Positions 62,641-64,000 of a stretch of DNA of 64,000 bases are shown here, in pieces. The notes beneath the pieces were generated by a model. That model was not told where the DNA came from, made no database searches, and worked only from the letters and a program-made list of their open reading frames with translations. The stretch's first letter is position 1, and each line of letters begins with the position of its first letter. The stretch is from Euwallacea fornicatus (lineage: Eukaryota > Arthropoda > Insecta > Coleoptera > Curculionidae). The DNA lies in contig NC_089564.1 of assembly GCF_040115645.1 (NCBI RefSeq), positions 3,286,001-3,350,000 on the forward strand. The letters run 5' to 3'. Both the position numbers and the translations under genes were made by a program.

Positions 62641-64000
62641 TACAGGGTGTCCCGAAATTAAAGCACCATATTTAAACAACGTAAATTAGGTCAAAAAATA
62701 ACACCAAAACTTTAAATAAAACAATGTCGGAAAATGCTTCCTTAATGAGGTATGCCTCTTTAAAGACGTAACTCTGATGATGGTAATTTTGAAATATTTC
62801 CAAAACGGTGCAAGATAACTTTATGAAATTTGGTACGATTTTATACCTTATAAGCCTCAATTGACTGATGTGGCTGAATGGAAATTATTTCGTCAGAGGC
62901 GTGCTGCACGGGTAGTGTCGGGGTTAAAAAATGCTAGATTTTTTTTATGTGCCCCATTTTTTAGTTGCTGATGCAAAATTATGAAACCATATACGCTTCC
63001 AGAAAAAAAAGACACTCTTGGTTCACGATGCTAGGACGCTTCGTTTTCGAATAAAATGAATTTAAACATTACAATGCATGACAAATACAAATGATGCTTA
63101 AAGCGATATTTTATTAAACACATCAAAACGATTAAACAATAATAAAAAACGAACAAGAAATTTAAATGACGCACTTTCAAAGTAAGTTTTCAAATAAGTT
63201 TCCGTTTTGTTGGATACACAGTCTAGATCGTTTTTTTATGCTCTGGGAGGCACGGGAAATTTGAAACGTATTTTCTTTTATTTGATTAGCAGCTAAGTTG
63301 ATTCTATCCAACAGTTCTTCCCTCGTGTTTATTTCTGTGGCATAGATTATGCTACACATAAAGCCCCAAAAAAAATAATCCAGGGGATTAAGGTCAGGTG
63401 ATCGAGGGGGCCAGGTTATTGGACTACCTCTTCCTATCCACCTGCCTGGAAACTTTTCATCAAGCCAATTTTTCACGTTATTTCCAAAGTGAGCTGGTGC
63501 CCCATCTTGTTGATAATACATTTGCAATCGGGTATGCAATGGTATATCTTCTAATAGGCCTGCCAGCTCATTTTGAAGAAAATGTAAATAGTGTTGTGCT
63601 GTTAACCGGTTTGGAAATACAACTGGTCCTATTAATCTATTTCCTATGATACCTGCCCAAATGTTGACAGAAAACCTATGCTGAAAATGTGTTCTCCTTA
63701 CGACTTTTGGATTTTCATACTCCCAATAATGTGTGTTATGGATGTTAAATGCTTTGTCTCTCGTAAAACTAGCCTCATCAGACCACAAGATATTATGTAA
63801 AACATTTTGGTGATTCAAAACCCACTGGCAAAAATTCATCCTAACTGTAAAATCTTCCTCTCGTAAGTCTTGAACCCTTTTATAGTGAAAGGGATGCAAT
63901 CCCTGCATCCGAGTCATTCTTCCTATCTAAAAATTAATATTCGAAATAACTGTTTATCTGTTGTTATTTTAACGACTGTATTTACGATCGATTTTGGTAT
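62641..64000 (-). mobile_element. Tc1/mariner-superfamily transposon, cut by the window edge
   Basis: The terminus TACAGGGTGTCCCGAAATTA starts at 62641. The transposase reads inward on the minus strand from beyond 63.9 kb, so its 5' end and the other terminus lie to the right of the window. This is the least decayed member of the family here. Confidence 0.8.
63177..63926 (-). CDS. Mariner-superfamily transposase, DDE domain exon (5' end outside window)
   Basis: This is an unbroken frame from about 63926 to the stop at 63177-63179. Conserved blocks in order are LHPFHYKRVQ, ILWSDEASF (catalytic Asp 1), VNIWAGIIGNRLIGPVVFP, QQDGAPAHF (Asp 2) and WPPRSPDLNPLDYFFWG (Asp 3 in PLDY), with a C-terminal tail ending FENLL. 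Counting gives 41 residues between Asp 2 and Asp 3, a DD41D signature, as in rosa-type mariners. An in-frame ATG lies at 63917, but conserved reading continues upstream (IGR) to TTTTTAG|ATAGGAAG, a good 3' splice site, so this is probably the second exon. The N-terminal DNA-binding domain is expected beyond the window. It catalyses cut-and-paste transposition at TA sites if intact. Confidence 0.88.
   Translation of the reverse strand: MGRMTRMQGLHPFHYKRVQDLREEDFTVRMNFCQWVLNHQNVLHNILWSDEASFTRDKAFNIHNTHYWEYENPKVVRRTHFQHRFSVNIWAGIIGNRLIGPVVFPNRLTAQHYLHFLQNELAGLLEDIPLHTRLQMYYQQDGAPAHFGNNVKNWLDEKFPGRWIGRGSPITWPPRSPDLNPLDYFFWGFMCSIIYATEINTREELLDRINLAANQIKENTFQISRASQSIKKRSRLCIQQNGNLFENLL

Larger units (their letters stand above)
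55747..64000 (+). other. retn: retn intron 3 (partial, at least 8.25 kb)
   Basis: This begins at donor GTAAGA and has no recognisable ARID exon up to the right edge. It contains a GC hairpin at 56723-56746, three long-TIR transposons (56.9-57.8, 61.25-61.95, 62.6->64 kb) and a solo transposon end at 58134. The stretches 58.3-61.2 and 61.95-62.6 kb are AT-rich without identified features. Confidence 0.7.

Noticed and set aside
63398..63649. 83-codon plus-strand frame at the right edge
   Set aside because: It is the antisense shadow of the transposase frame on the minus strand.

Overview
This is an insect nuclear contig, AT-rich and intron-heavy. A beetle is a reasonable guess but is not proven. 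The insect assignment rests on an ARID-family gene whose reading matches the fly-type retained/dead ringer protein, an R1-like LINE remnant, and several Tc1/mariner-superfamily elements of the kind common in arthropods. The GC content is low almost everywhere; short higher-GC islands mark exons, the divergent promoter and some intronic blocks.

Layout. Positions 1-10.3 kb are flanking DNA with a 5'-truncated LINE (about 2255-3565, minus), one intact tRNA-Glu(CUC) gene (3918-3989), a degenerate dispersed repeat and an unidentified open frame near 5.2 kb. At 10.3-10.7 kb there is a compact divergent promoter. Leftward it serves an unidentified gene, whose first coding exon is 10297-10437. Rightward it serves retn (dead ringer/ARID3 family).

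The rest of the window is retn. It holds coding exon 1 (10683-10736), a 38.7 kb intron 1, exon 2 (49466-49624), a 5.9 kb intron 2, exon 3 (55516-55746, reaching the first residues of the ARID domain) and the start of intron 3, which runs off the right end. All three exons are phase 0 at every junction and give 148 codons. The rest of the ARID domain and the C-terminal part lie beyond the window.

The introns are a reservoir of DNA transposons with unusually long terminal inverted repeats and TA-flanked ends: 19.5-21.1, 24.6-25.2, 25.9-27.1, 28.7-29.8, 56.9-57.8, 61.25-61.95 and 62.6->64 kb. Four of these carry recognisable pieces of one transposase type, and the one at the right edge still has an uninterrupted DDE domain with DD41D spacing. 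Intron 1 also contains a 25-bp minisatellite (39.2-39.6 kb), a perfect 21-bp-arm palindrome (36.9 kb), a pre-miRNA-like hairpin (43.8 kb), a cluster of TGACG half-sites (38.0 kb) and several higher-GC blocks that are candidate enhancers.

I found no novel enzymatic or defence system. The observations most worth follow-up are the tandem in-frame splice donors at the retn exon 3 boundary, the unidentified divergent gene, and the long-TIR transposon family.
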